From an uncultured Bacillota bacterium (GTDB taxonomy: Bacteria > Bacillota > Clostridia > Peptostreptococcales > Anaerovoracaceae), in the NCBI GenBank assembly GCA_927441425.1, contig CAKMKG010000005.1, positions 186,001 to 250,000 of the forward strand: a stretch of DNA of 64,000 nt, read 5' to 3'. How positions within the stretch are numbered: the stretch's first letter is position 1; each line of letters begins with the position of its first letter. The notes beneath the pieces were generated by a model. The model saw only the letters and a program-made list of their open reading frames with translations, ran no database searches and had not been told where the DNA came from. Shown in pieces: positions 7,682 to 16,328 of the stretch. A program made the translations under genes and the position numbers.

Positions 7682-8010
7682 AATACTTACACTCCTTATA
7701 ATATATATTTTGATTTAAATGAATAAAAAATCAACAGGTCACAAGTTATGGAACCATTCTATCGTTAGCCTCGATCCTTGGCGGCTTTGCCGCAACGAAG
7801 CTAACGATGCAGTGGTTCCTACCTCTCGGCAACGCCGTTTTACATGTCACGGAACCATTATAACACTGATTTTGTCGAAATGTTACTAGTTTCGTAAATT
7901 CTTAAAAAAAGAGAATCCTTGGACTGATATATAAAAGCATACTGCTTTTTGCACATCGCTGTCAAGCAGTCTTTTCCGGCATTGGCCGTCGCAATATTCT
8001 GACAACAAAT
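7682..8010. other. 329-bp intergenic region between two minus-strand genes
   Basis: Contains the folded element at 7750-7859 (annotated separately) and a short AAAAGCA-TAC-TGCTTTT hairpin at 7933-7949, which may terminate the amidase transcript. The rest holds the AT-rich leader of the amidohydrolase gene. No small gene with a ribosome site was found. Confidence 0.5.
7750..7859 (-). repeat. Highly folded palindromic element or structured leader RNA
   Basis: Minus-strand order: TGGTTCC (7858-7852), a small CGGC-GTT-GCCG hairpin, GGAACCA (7819-7813), ATCGTTAGC (7808-7800), GCGGC-AAA-GCCGC hairpin, GCTAACGAT (7769-7761) and a second TGGTTCC (7756-7750). The central GGAACCA can pair with either TGGTTCC, giving two mutually exclusive folds. 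The element lies 69 bp before the amidohydrolase start, in its leader, so it may be regulatory RNA. A dispersed palindromic repeat (REP/MITE type) is the alternative. Confidence 0.5.
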
Positions 8011-8652
8011 TCAAAATTGTTTCACCATTCCGATGAACTCGTCCCATCTTCCCTCTCTCAGCAGGATATCCGGGCAATGCTTTCCCGAAAAATCTTCATG
8101 CTTTTTTACGCTGCTAATTTCCAGGTCGTAGGCTTTAAGCAGCATTGCGGTAAGTTTTGCCGTGTTGATCAAGGTCTGCTCATAATCGTTCTCCGGATTG
8201 ATGCACATCTCAATTCCAACTCCGTTTAAATTGCCTCCGCCCTTCTCCAGTCCGTCACCGGCATGGAAGGCGATCTCGTTGTCGGGAATATGGTAGTAGA
8301 TTTCATTGGCATCCACTGTATAATGCCAAGATTTCTGCTGGTTGTCCGCCTCTTCATGAAGATAATTGTTGTGGGATGCGGCATCGGCATTTCTCCCTGC
8401 ATTTCCCGTTTCATGAATAACGATATATTTGATCCGTCTTTCCTGTCCCGGCCGTCCCTTGGTTTCCTTGGGAACAAAGTCCGTTATGATGGGAATGGCG
8501 TCAACCTCGGTTACCGCCTCCCGAAGTTCGGTGGGTAATCCGGTGATGTATAAATAAACAGACATACCGATTGCCGCTATGAATGTTGTAGTAACAAGCA
8601 GAAAGATCGCCATTCTGCCTTTTTTGATCCTTATTCTCTTTCTCTTCCCCAT
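8011..8652 (-). CDS. N-acetylmuramoyl-L-alanine amidase (amidase_2), membrane anchored
   Basis: A 213-residue protein. After a basic start (MGKRKRIRIKKGR) there is one membrane span (residues 13-34), so the enzyme acts outside the membrane. The amidase_2 fold carries zinc-ligand motifs IKYIVIHETGN (first His), WHYTVD (central His) and, near the end, HEDFSGKHCPD (third His). DNEIAFHAGDG is also typical. It cleaves the amide between muramic acid and L-alanine. It is divergent from the small forespore-type gene at 8815. Upstream of its ATG is a GGGGGAATCC site. A role in sporulation, germination or cell-wall turnover cannot be separated by sequence. Confidence 0.9.
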   Translation of the reverse strand: MGKRKRIRIKKGRMAIFLLVTTTFIAAIGMSVYLYITGLPTELREAVTEVDAIPIITDFVPKETKGRPGQERRIKYIVIHETGNAGRNADAASHNNYLHEEADNQQKSWHYTVDANEIYYHIPDNEIAFHAGDGLEKGGGNLNGVGIEMCINPENDYEQTLINTAKLTAMLLKAYDLEISSVKKHEDFSGKHCPDILLREGRWDEFIGMVKQF

Positions 8653-8745
8653 AGGATTCCCCCTTGCTTCATTTCTACTCTTCCCCCTGATTGAATACCG
8701 CCCCTATGATAAATTTTACCATGACGATGGTTTGTTTTCAATCAA

Positions 8746-8775
8746 GTATAGAAATTCTGCACTCTCATCATACTA
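8746..8775 (+). promoter_or_regulatory. Forespore sigma-G-type promoter
   Basis: GTATA at 8746-8750 and CATACTA at 8769-8775 are separated by 18 bp. This matches the sigma-G consensus learned from Bacillus (GHATR, 17-18 bp, CATWHTA) at every specified position. The 48-residue gene starts 39 bp downstream of the -10, a normal leader length. Confidence 0.55.
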
Positions 8776-8814
8776 TTTATCATCTAAGCAATAATTTTAA
8801 AAGGAGGCATGGGT

Positions 8815-8961
8815 ATGGACCACCGTGAGAAAAGTCAAAATCATCAAAATCAATGGAATAAAAAAGATACACAAAAAAATGAATGTCCAAAAAAGGATAA
8901 GGACGGAGACTGCCTTGTGCCGGGAATTTACAGTGACTCCGATCCGGTCGGCGGGGGCTGA
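8815..8961 (+). CDS. Very hydrophilic 48-residue protein, possible forespore protein
   Basis: The ORF starts at ATG 8815 with AAAAGGAGG eight bases upstream; an in-frame ATG at 8809 is too close to that site. The product is rich in Lys, Asp, Asn, Gln and His, has two Cys (KNECPKK, DGDCLVPG) and ends DPVGGG. There is no membrane or signal segment. I do not recognise the family. The exact sigma-G-like promoter suggests synthesis in the developing spore, as for small acid-soluble or Tlp-like proteins, though the sequence does not match the alpha/beta SASP motif. The stop lies just before the ndk terminator on the opposite strand. Confidence 0.6.
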   Translation: MDHREKSQNHQNQWNKKDTQKNECPKKDKDGDCLVPGIYSDSDPVGGG

Positions 8962-8976
8962 AACGTAAAATAAAAA

Positions 8977-9006
8977 GGCCATGGAATTTGATCCTTTTCC
9001 ATGGCC
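8977..9006 (-). terminator. Terminator of the fadD-ndk transcript
   Basis: In the minus-strand RNA GGCCATGGAA and TTCCATGGCC form a perfect 10-bp stem with a 10-base loop. It is followed by TTTTTATTTTA, a textbook intrinsic terminator 36 bp past the ndk stop. Confidence 0.88.
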
Positions 9007-9042
9007 CTGCTATTGAGAATTTATGAGGATTGATTCGTTTCC

Positions 9043-9444
9043 TTAAAGACTGAAAAACCGCTTGATCTCAATTTCAGCATTTTCCGGCGAATCGGAACCG
9101 TGGATCACATTTTCTGTGGTGGATTTTGCAAAATCTCCCCGAATGGTTCCCGGAAGAGCATCTTCAAATTTTGTCGCACCGATGAGGATCCGCATTCCCT
9201 GGATCACGTTTTCTCCCTCGACGATCATGCCCCATACCGGTCCAGACATCATATAGCCCTCCATGTGAGGATAAAACGGCCTGTCTGCAACATGGGCATA
9301 ATGTTCCCGCAGAACCTTCTGATTCAGATTCATTACCTTTATGGCGACAATGTGGTATCCTTTTGCTTCGATTCTTTCGATGATGCGCCCGGTCAGTTTT
9401 CTTTCTACTGCATCCGGCTTCAGCATAATATAGGTTCTTTCCAT
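9043..9444 (-). CDS. ndk: Nucleoside diphosphate kinase
   Basis: A 133-residue enzyme that moves the gamma-phosphate between nucleoside tri- and diphosphates through a phosphohistidine. The N-terminus ERTYIMLKPDAVERKLTG is diagnostic. The active-site motif is NVIHGSDSPENAE, with the His at about 115. RPFYPHMEGYMMSGPV is the Kpn-loop region. Length is slightly under the usual 135-150. AGGAGGGG precedes the ATG. It lies 12 bp after an acyl-CoA ligase gene and shares its terminator, so both are probably one transcript. The link may be nucleotide supply for the AMP-forming ligase, or chance. Confidence 0.97.
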   Translation of the reverse strand: MERTYIMLKPDAVERKLTGRIIERIEAKGYHIVAIKVMNLNQKVLREHYAHVADRPFYPHMEGYMMSGPVWGMIVEGENVIQGMRILIGATKFEDALPGTIRGDFAKSTTENVIHGSDSPENAEIEIKRFFSL

Positions 9445-9456
9445 TTTCCCCTCCTA

Positions 9457-10950
9457 TTATTTCTGAGCTTCCAGCTGTTCCTTGAGAATTCGTTTCATAA
9501 TCTTGCCGGTGCTGTTTTTCGGTAGACTCGGAACAAATTCGATATGACGCGGCAGCTTGTAGGATGCGAGCTTTTCTTTCATGAAGAGAAGAAGCTCTTT
9601 GGAATTGCATTCTTCTCCTTCCTTCAGAACAATGTAGGCCTTTACAGATTCCCCCCTCAGTTTATCAGCCAGTCCGATGACGGCAGCTTCCTTTACTTTC
9701 GGGAATTGATAAATTACTTCTTCTACTTCCCTTGGGTATACGTTCAAGCCCGCAACGATAATCATATCCTTTTTCCTGTCTACGATATAGATATACCCGT
9801 CCTCATCCATTTTTGCCAGGTCTCCCGTATGAAGCCAACCGTTCAGCAAGGTGCTTATCGTGGCCTCGGGCTGGTTATAATATCCAAGCATGACGTTATC
9901 TCCGCGTACCGCCAGTTCTCCAACCACTTCCGCCGGCAGTTCATTTTCATTTTCATCAATGATTTTGCATTCCACACCCGAAAGCGGCAGCCCGATGGAG
10001 CCTTCCTTCTGTACCCCTTCCGGCGGATTGAAGGATACGGCAGGAGATGCCTCTGTCAATCCATAGCCTTCTACGATAGGGAGCTTCATGATTTCTCTGG
10101 CTTGTCTATAAATTTCAACCGGCAGCGCTGCTCCTCCCGAAACAGCTAAACGGAGCTTCGGGAAAAAGATATTCTTTTTCCCCGCTTCCAATAGAACGAC
10201 ATACATCGAAGGAACTCCCATAAAGACTGTGATCTCGTCCTTCAGCAAAGTTTCAATGACCTCTTTCGGTTGGAAAGACTCCAGAATCGTGATTGTGGCT
10301 CCGGAATAAAGGGGCAAAAGAATGCAGGCCGTAAAGGCGAATACATGAAACATCGGCAAAACGCACATGTAAATATCGTCCTGTTTCGCATGAAGTCCAA
10401 GATAGCACTGCTCTGCGTTTACGACAAGATTTTTGTGCGTCAGCATAGCTGCTTTCTGTTTTCCGGTTGTTCCGGAGGTGTATAAGAACGTGGAAATTGC
10501 ATTTTCATCCGAAACGTCTTCGAATTCTTCCGTTGAAACTTCTGAAACAGCTTGATGAAATGCTTCGTCCAATAGAATGAGTGTGACGCCAAGGGCTTTT
10601 TCTACCGCTTCCTTGGTAAGCTTTGCTTTCTGGAGAATCAAAGGATGCATGATCATGAATTTCGCTTCCGAGTCCTTTACGGCATAAACAATTTCCTCCA
10701 TAGTAAGCAGCAGATTGAGGGGGACAATAATTCCGCCGTTTCTCACCGTTCCAAAATAGGAATAAATAAATTCCGGGGAATTAAGACAGCTCAGTACAAC
10801 CTTGTCACCCACCTTCAGTCCGACTTTTTTCAAATAGCTCCCATAGGCTAAAACCATTTGATCCATCTGCCCGTAAGTGATGCTGTTTCCCTTGAAATTT
10901 AATGCTATTTTATCGCCGATATAATTCGTCTTGTAAATGTCTCCAACCAT
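9457..10950 (-). CDS. AMP-forming long-chain acyl-CoA ligase
   Basis: A 497-residue ANL-superfamily ligase. It shows the P-loop YTSGTTGKQKAAMLTHKN (157-172), the adenine-binding VEGYGLTEASP, the ribose-binding Asp in WLHTGDLAKMDEDGY, the hinge VDRKKDMIIVAGLNVYP and a C-terminal acylation lysine in LPKNSTGKIMKR. It activates a fatty acid or other carboxylate to the acyl-CoA via an acyl-adenylate, in the cytoplasm. It lies upstream of ndk in one unit and next to a patatin-type lipase, which suggests recycling of fatty acids released from lipids. Substrate chain length is not readable. Size and motif order are normal for FadD-like enzymes. Confidence 0.9.
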   Translation of the reverse strand: MVGDIYKTNYIGDKIALNFKGNSITYGQMDQMVLAYGSYLKKVGLKVGDKVVLSCLNSPEFIYSYFGTVRNGGIIVPLNLLLTMEEIVYAVKDSEAKFMIMHPLILQKAKLTKEAVEKALGVTLILLDEAFHQAVSEVSTEEFEDVSDENAISTFLYTSGTTGKQKAAMLTHKNLVVNAEQCYLGLHAKQDDIYMCVLPMFHVFAFTACILLPLYSGATITILESFQPKEVIETLLKDEITVFMGVPSMYVVLLEAGKKNIFFPKLRLAVSGGAALPVEIYRQAREIMKLPIVEGYGLTEASPAVSFNPPEGVQKEGSIGLPLSGVECKIIDENENELPAEVVGELAVRGDNVMLGYYNQPEATISTLLNGWLHTGDLAKMDEDGYIYIVDRKKDMIIVAGLNVYPREVEEVIYQFPKVKEAAVIGLADKLRGESVKAYIVLKEGEECNSKELLLFMKEKLASYKLPRHIEFVPSLPKNSTGKIMKRILKEQLEAQK

Positions 10951-11018
10951 AATAAAACTCCTTTATCAATTCGTTTTATTTTATTATAATTATCTGCGTA
11001 TGTGTTTGCAAGAGAAGT

Positions 11019-11933
11019 TTATCTTCTATATTTCCCGACGTAATTCCGGAAGTCCCATTGCTTCAGAAACTTCTTACAGCTTTCATAGCCGGACAGATAG
11101 AGCTTATTGCTGTCCTCCTGTGAAAGGTTAAAATCTGTGGATTGAATTCCCAATGTTGGGATTGAGAGCGTTCTTACGCTGTCCTTGTCTCTCAGATATC
11201 TGGACTGGTCTTCCTCCAACATGGCCTCAATGATGTCTAAAATATAAGAAAGTAAGTCCGTCTTCCCCTTGGAGCAATTGCCTTCGCCAGGGTCGATGAG
11301 CTGGAAACCGAAGGTGGGCCATCCAGGCGCACCCTCCACATCAAAAATCCAAACCGGGAAATTGCTTAAAACACCGCCATCAATGATATAATAATGGCAA
11401 TCCCGATACTCAATTATCACCGGATTGAAAAACAAAGGGATGCCGGCACTCATTCTCACTGCTTTGGCTATTTCAAATTCCATGGGGTCGAATCCGTATT
11501 TTGGAAGATCGTCGGGGAGCACCACAATTTCTTTTTTCGTTATGTCCGAGGCAATGATTTTCAATCTGCTCCTGCCCTCCAGCTGCACATCCTTGAATTT
11601 TGTTTTTCCCTTTGCCTTCAGAAGACCATGCATCCACACTTCGAGAGAATCCCCTTGATACATCCCTTTTTCCAGCAGCAGTCCCAGCGGCTTCCCCAGC
11701 AGCGGAATTGCCTGAAGTACATCAGGATCTAAAAACCTAGTAAAATCCGTGTTGATGATAACGCGAAGTTCCTTACCGGTATATCCAACCGCCAGCAGCG
11801 CTGCCATGATTGCTCCTGCAGAGGTTCCTGCTAGCCGTTGCAGCTCATACCCCTTTTCCTCAAGACAGCTGATTGCCCCAACGAAACTGATTCCTCTGAC
11901 ACCTCCGCCCTCAAAGATCGCATCCGCCTTCAT
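11019..11933 (-). CDS. Patatin-like phospholipase
   Basis: About 304 residues with the Ser-Asp dyad of patatins. The oxyanion hole is FEGGGVRGISFVGAI, the nucleophile elbow GTSAGAIMA and the catalytic Asp lies in IIDGGVLSNFPV. Bacterial members hydrolyse acyl chains from phospholipids or neutral lipids. The start is placed at 11933 (MKADAIFEGG) rather than 11939 because GGAGG lies 7 bases before it, whereas the first ATG overlaps that site. No signal peptide, so cytoplasmic or membrane-peripheral. It precedes the acyl-CoA ligase gene by 68 bp, which has its own TATAAT-like box, so the two are neighbours rather than certainly one operon. Confidence 0.88.
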   Translation of the reverse strand: MKADAIFEGGGVRGISFVGAISCLEEKGYELQRLAGTSAGAIMAALLAVGYTGKELRVIINTDFTRFLDPDVLQAIPLLGKPLGLLLEKGMYQGDSLEVWMHGLLKAKGKTKFKDVQLEGRSRLKIIASDITKKEIVVLPDDLPKYGFDPMEFEIAKAVRMSAGIPLFFNPVIIEYRDCHYYIIDGGVLSNFPVWIFDVEGAPGWPTFGFQLIDPGEGNCSKGKTDLLSYILDIIEAMLEEDQSRYLRDKDSVRTLSIPTLGIQSTDFNLSQEDSNKLYLSGYESCKKFLKQWDFRNYVGKYRR

Positions 11934-12009
11934 ATCCATTCCTCCTATATTGTTTATATTATAGGGTATGGGAGTTGGCGGAATTTGTTACGGTTGCTTC
12001 TTTATATAA

Positions 12010-12039
12010 AAAAGAAGAAAGCATTCGGCCTTCTTCTTT
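12010..12039 (-). terminator. Terminator of the DUF6132-methyltransferase gene
   Basis: In minus-strand RNA AAAGAAGAAGGC pairs with GCTTTCTTCTTT around CGAAT and is followed by TTTTATATAAA. It lies 12-40 bp past the methyltransferase stop. Confidence 0.75.
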
Positions 12040-12051
12040 AAAACTTATTTT

Positions 12052-12840
12052 TTATGCTTCAAAAATGATACCATAAAAATTGTCACCCATTGGGAATTTC
12101 TCTATGGTTATAAAATTGTTGTGATTGCAAATTTTCTCAACATCTTCTTCCGAAATTCTGTGGTCAACAGGAGGTCCCATTGGCGTTTCCCTTTTATGAA
12201 ACTCAATGATCATGAATCTGCCCTTCTCCTTCAAAATTCGTTTTATCTCACCAAGCATACTTTCCTTATTCTCTATCTCATGGAAAACCGTTACCATGAG
12301 CGCCATATCACAGATGTCATTCTCTAAAGGCAATAGGTCTGAGTCAACCTTTCTAATTTTAAGATTTTGGATTTTATTCTCTGTCATTCTGCTCTTCAGC
12401 AATTCGATCATAGGATCGGATATTTCAAGGGCATAAATGTCGTTGCTGCTGATTTGTGCGGCAGGAAAGGAAAATATTCCGCTGCCGGCTCCAATGTCAC
12501 ACAATACCATATTTTCTTGAAATCCCGCTTTGATCAAAGTATTTCGCGGATCAAGCTCCTCAAGCCGCTGCGGGCTTTCAAATTTTGCTACTTTACTATT
12601 GCTGCTATCGCTTATAGCAGTCATCATCGTCGCTCCTTTTTTTGATTTATGTGCCGTCAAGGTGTTCCTCAGTTCTTGCATCAATTCAAGCGCCAATGCG
12701 CCTATGATGGCACCATAAATGGTAGACAGAACCGGGTCAGACTTGATAGGGCAACCTCCCGTATAACAGCCTATATATTTGTAGTATAAAAAACCTAATA
12801 TCCCACCAATCACTGATCCAATAAGAATTCTGCGCTTCAT
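12052..12840 (-). CDS. DUF6132-type membrane segment fused to a SAM-dependent methyltransferase
   Basis: Residues 1-60 form two membrane spans around YIGCYTGGCPIKSDPVLS, the Cys-Gly-Cys-Pro pattern of small YgaP-like DUF6132 proteins. From about residue 75 follows a class I methyltransferase: SAM motif I VLCDIGAGSGIFSFPAA, acidic EISD after strand 2, and DMALMVTVFHEIENKESML as the post-I/II region. Start at 12840 is chosen because GGAGGG precedes it; the upstream ATG at 12858 overlaps that site. A second strong ribosome site (AAAAAAAGGAGCGACG) precedes an internal ATG at 12627, so the methyltransferase may also be made alone (192 aa). The methyl acceptor is unknown. Confidence 0.8.
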   Translation of the reverse strand: MKRRILIGSVIGGILGFLYYKYIGCYTGGCPIKSDPVLSTIYGAIIGALALELMQELRNTLTAHKSKKGATMMTAISDSSNSKVAKFESPQRLEELDPRNTLIKAGFQENMVLCDIGAGSGIFSFPAAQISSNDIYALEISDPMIELLKSRMTENKIQNLKIRKVDSDLLPLENDICDMALMVTVFHEIENKESMLGEIKRILKEKGRFMIIEFHKRETPMGPPVDHRISEEDVEKICNHNNFITIEKFPMGDNFYGIIFEA

Positions 12841-13176
12841 TACGGGCCCTCCGTTCATTTATATTGATTTTAACATATATATAGATACTATCAGAGATAT
12901 GATTCCCTTTTCTGTGATTTCATCACAAAGGCCGTCGTAGGTTTAATAAAGAATACCCCAATCGGAAAAGGCTAATCATACTTTGCCCATCTGTTTAATT
13001 GGGGCTTACTGAACAATTCAAAAAAGCCTTTGATTCCAGCCATTTCAGGGCTTGTTCAGCAGCCCCTAATTATAATAATGCAAGGTATAAGTTTCGTATA
13101 ATGATTTAAGCTAAGAATATAATCTCTTTGTAGATGGCATAATAACAGCTTAATTCAAAATGGAAGGAGTAAGAGT
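12841..13176. other. Divergent intergenic region before pntA
   Basis: 336 bp without a credible gene. It contains the inverted repeat 12997-13071 and two TATAAT boxes (13097-13102 and 13118-13123), one of which probably serves the pntA promoter. I found no good -35 for either, so the start point is undecided. Confidence 0.45.
12997..13071. repeat. 20-bp inverted repeat with 35-bp loop
   Basis: AATTGGGGCTTACTGAACAA (12997-13016) faces TTGTTCAGCAGCCCCTAATT (13052-13071), complementary except for one bulge and one mismatch. There is no U-run after either arm, so it is not a simple terminator. Arms ending in GGGGCT-CTGAACAA resemble terminal inverted repeats of short IS-derived elements; it could also be a leader structure of pntA. 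Confidence 0.5.
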
Positions 13177-14712
13177 ATGAAAATAGGCATTCCAAAAGAA
13201 CGAATTGCCGATGAGACTCGTGTCGCTGCAACACCCAATACGGTCAAGCAATTAATAAAACTCGGATTTGATATCTCGGTTGAGACCGGTGCCGGAGAAA
13301 GAGCCAGCTTCACCGATGAGGCTTATCGCACCGCTGGCGCCGAGCTATCAGCTCTTGATGCCGTCTGGCAATCGGATCTTATCTATAAACTAAATCCCCC
13401 CAGTGAGGAAGAGGTTGTGAAAATCAAGGAAGGGGCAACTCTGGTCAGCTTCCTATATCCGGCGCAGAATCCGGATCTGGTCAAAATGCTTTCCGGCAAA
13501 AAATTCAATGCATTAGCAATGGATATGGTTCCTCGTATTTCCCGTTCCCAGTCTCTTGACGCACTATCCTCAATGGCCAATATCGGCGGTTATCGTGCCG
13601 TGATAGAGGCGGCTCATAATTTTGGACGTTTCTTTACCGGCCAGATTACTGCAGCAGGCAAAGTGCCTCCGGCCAAGGTTCTGATCATTGGCGCAGGAGT
13701 GGCAGGTTTGGCCGCCATTGGTACCGCCCGTTCTCTGGGCGCCATTGTCCGAGCCTTCGATACACGTTTGGAGGTGGCGGAGCAAATTGAATCCATGGGC
13801 GGAGAATTCCTGAAGTTGAACTTTGAAGGCGAGGAAGACGGTTCAACCTCCGGAGGCTATGCTAAGGTAATGTCCGATGAATTTATCAAAGCTGAGATGG
13901 CGCTCTTTGCAGAACAGGCAAAGGAAGTGGATATCATCGTAACAACAGCACTGATCCCCGGAAAGCCGGCGCCCAAGCTGATTACGAAAGAAATGGTCGA
14001 CAGCATGAAACCGGGTTCCGTTATTGTAGATATGGCTGCTGCCACAGGCGGAAATTGTGAATATACGGTCTCCGGCAAAATGATCGTAACCGATTCCGGA
14101 GTCAAGGTCATTGGATATACCGACCTACCGGGCCGACTGCCCACCCAATCCTCGGAAATGTACGCAACCAATCTGGTAAACCTAGCAAAGCTGCTTTCCA
14201 AGGAAAAAGACGGCAACATCAACATTGATTTTGAGGATGTAATATTACGCAATATGACCGTGATCAGCGGTGGAGAAATAACCTTCCCACCTCCGGCAAT
14301 CAGCGTATCCGCAGCCCCAGTCAAAAAAGAAACGAAGGAAATGCCTGCACCTAAAGTGAAGAAAGATACCAAAGGACTAAAAACAATTCTAGGTCTGTCA
14401 GGATTCCTGCTGTTCGCATTTATCGGTATGTTTTCTCCACAAGAGTTTTTATCTCACTTCACTGTTTTTGTACTAGCCTGTGTCGTTGGATATTACGTTG
14501 TATGGAACGTGACCCACTCCCTTCACACACCGCTTATGTCGGTGACCAATGCCATTTCCGGCATCATTGTGGTGGGGGCGCTGCTGCAGATCGGCCCTGA
14601 TATCAATGCCATCACCATATTGGCATTGATCGGCGTCTTAATTGCAACCATCAATGTGGTTGGAGGCTTTATGGTAACCCAACGTATGTTGAAGATGTTC
14701 AGCAAAGAGTGA
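13177..14712 (+). CDS. pntA: Proton-translocating NAD(P) transhydrogenase, alpha subunit
   Basis: 511 residues, the length of full PntA. The N-terminus [20 protein letters not shown] and the dI NAD-binding fold ([20 protein letters not shown], followed by RAFDTR) are diagnostic. The RQD-loop region [20 protein letters not shown] contains the interface with subunit beta. The C-terminal 115 residues hold about four membrane spans (dII). With PntB it transfers hydride from NADH to NADP, driven by the proton gradient, so it supplies NADPH. GGAAGGAG precedes the ATG. pntB follows after 13 bp and both end at one terminator, a two-gene operon. Confidence 0.96.
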   Translation: MKIGIPKERIADETRVAATPNTVKQLIKLGFDISVETGAGERASFTDEAYRTAGAELSALDAVWQSDLIYKLNPPSEEEVVKIKEGATLVSFLYPAQNPDLVKMLSGKKFNALAMDMVPRISRSQSLDALSSMANIGGYRAVIEAAHNFGRFFTGQITAAGKVPPAKVLIIGAGVAGLAAIGTARSLGAIVRAFDTRLEVAEQIESMGGEFLKLNFEGEEDGSTSGGYAKVMSDEFIKAEMALFAEQAKEVDIIVTTALIPGKPAPKLITKEMVDSMKPGSVIVDMAAATGGNCEYTVSGKMIVTDSGVKVIGYTDLPGRLPTQSSEMYATNLVNLAKLLSKEKDGNINIDFEDVILRNMTVISGGEITFPPPAISVSAAPVKKETKEMPAPKVKKDTKGLKTILGLSGFLLFAFIGMFSPQEFLSHFTVFVLACVVGYYVVWNVTHSLHTPLMSVTNAISGIIVVGALLQIGPDINAITILALIGVLIATINVVGGFMVTQRMLKMFSKE

Positions 14713-14725
14713 GGAGGGAAGCAGA

Positions 14726-16117
14726 ATGTTTCAAGGATTAGTAACAATCGCATATATCGTTGCGGCACTCTTTTTCATCCTAAGCTTAGCCGGGTTGTCG
14801 AAGCAGGAAACCGCGAAACGAGGAAATGTGTTCGGGATCACCGGTATGGGGATCGCTTTGCTGGCAACGATCGCAAGTGCCAATATACAAGCTTTGATTT
14901 ATATTCTGGCAGCCATGCTGATCGGCAGCCTGATCGGAGCCCGTCTGGCATTAAAGGTTGAAATGACCGGCATGCCCGAGCTGGTTGCCGCTCTGCACAG
15001 TTTTGTAGGCCTTGCGGCAGTCCTCGTAGGCTATAATAGCTTCTTAAAGCTTGCCGGCCACGAAGGACAACTTTTGAGCGGTGCGCTTCTGACCATAGAA
15101 CTGACGGAGATTTTTCTGGGTGTATTTATCGGAGCCGTCACCTTTGCCGGGTCTATCGTAGCCTTTGGCAAGCTTCGCGGGATCATAAAGTCGAAAGCCC
15201 TTTCCATTCCGGGCAAGCATTGGATGAACCTTACGGCAATTGTGACTTCCATCGTACTAATGGGTTTCTTCATCAACGCCGGTGGTTCCATGATCTATCT
15301 AGCGATTATGACGGGGCTCTCACTGCTTTTGGGGCTACATCTGGTGGCCTCCATCGGCGGCGCAGACATGCCGGTGGTCATCTCCATGCTGAACTCATAT
15401 TCCGGATGGTCTACCGCCGCTGCCGGCTTCATGCTTTCCAACGACCTGTTGATCGTAACGGGCGCTCTGGTCGGCTCTTCCGGTGCCATTTTGTCCTATA
15501 TCATGTGCAAGGCCATGAACCGTTCCTTTATTTCGGTTATCGCCGGCGGTTTCGGTAACGAGGGTGCAAAAGTCGCAAAGGATGAGGAAGCGGGCGAGTA
15601 CCGCGAGATGAGTCCGGAAGATGTGGCGGATCAATTAAAGCAATCCAGCTCTGTCCTCATCGCTCCGGGTTATGGCATGGCGGTTGCACAGGCCCAGTAT
15701 CCGGTAGCGGACATTACAAGGAAGCTGAGAGATATGGGCATTAAGGTGCGTTTTGCAATCCATCCGGTTGCCGGCCGTCTGCCCGGTCATATGAATGTTC
15801 TTTTGGCAGAAGCAAAAGTACCCTACGATATTGTACTTGAAATGGATGAGATCAACGAGGATTTCCCGGAAACCGACACCGTGCTGGTAATCGGAGCAAA
15901 CGATACGGTGAATCCTTCAGCCAAGGATGATCCAACAAGTCCCATCGCCGGTATGCCGGTCCTCGAAGTATGGAAGGCACAGACGGTAATTGTTTTCAAG
16001 CGTTCCATGAACGCAGGATATGCAGGGGTGCCGAATCCGTTGTTCTATAAGGAAAATTCCTTTATGTGCTTCGGAGATGCCAAGTCCACCATTGAAAAAA
16101 TATTGAAGGCGATGTAA
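14726..16117 (+). CDS. pntB: Proton-translocating NAD(P) transhydrogenase, beta subunit
   Basis: 463 residues. The first 260 hold about nine membrane spans (dII), with conserved [20 protein letters not shown] and [20 protein letters not shown]. The C-terminal dIII domain binds NADP(H): [38 protein letters not shown] and [20 protein letters not shown], which are textbook dIII motifs. It forms the proton channel and the NADP site and works with PntA in the cytoplasmic membrane. GAGGAGGGAAGC precedes the ATG. An intrinsic terminator follows at once. Confidence 0.97.
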   Translation: MFQGLVTIAYIVAALFFILSLAGLSKQETAKRGNVFGITGMGIALLATIASANIQALIYILAAMLIGSLIGARLALKVEMTGMPELVAALHSFVGLAAVLVGYNSFLKLAGHEGQLLSGALLTIELTEIFLGVFIGAVTFAGSIVAFGKLRGIIKSKALSIPGKHWMNLTAIVTSIVLMGFFINAGGSMIYLAIMTGLSLLLGLHLVASIGGADMPVVISMLNSYSGWSTAAAGFMLSNDLLIVTGALVGSSGAILSYIMCKAMNRSFISVIAGGFGNEGAKVAKDEEAGEYREMSPEDVADQLKQSSSVLIAPGYGMAVAQAQYPVADITRKLRDMGIKVRFAIHPVAGRLPGHMNVLLAEAKVPYDIVLEMDEINEDFPETDTVLVIGANDTVNPSAKDDPTSPIAGMPVLEVWKAQTVIVFKRSMNAGYAGVPNPLFYKENSFMCFGDAKSTIEKILKAM

Positions 16118-16131
16118 CAGAAAGTATAAAG

Positions 16132-16156
16132 AAGCCCCGGGCAGCGCTCGGGGCTT
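16132..16156 (+). terminator. Terminator of the pntAB operon
   Basis: AAGCCCCGGGC, loop, GCTCGGGGCTT then TCTC. A GC-rich 10-11 bp stem 15 bp past the pntB stop, with only a short pyrimidine run. Confidence 0.8.
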
Positions 16157-16328
16157 TCTCCATGCGGGAGGCAGTTTTTTGCTTTCACACTTTCTTTCTT
16201 TTTCAATATTATATACTAATGTTCCCTTCTTTGATCGATTGAATGCCAAAAGGCGGCAAACATACAATCGGAAGCCGAATGGTTGCTCAAGCAGATGCAA
16301 CTTGAAATTATATAAAGAAGGTGTGACT

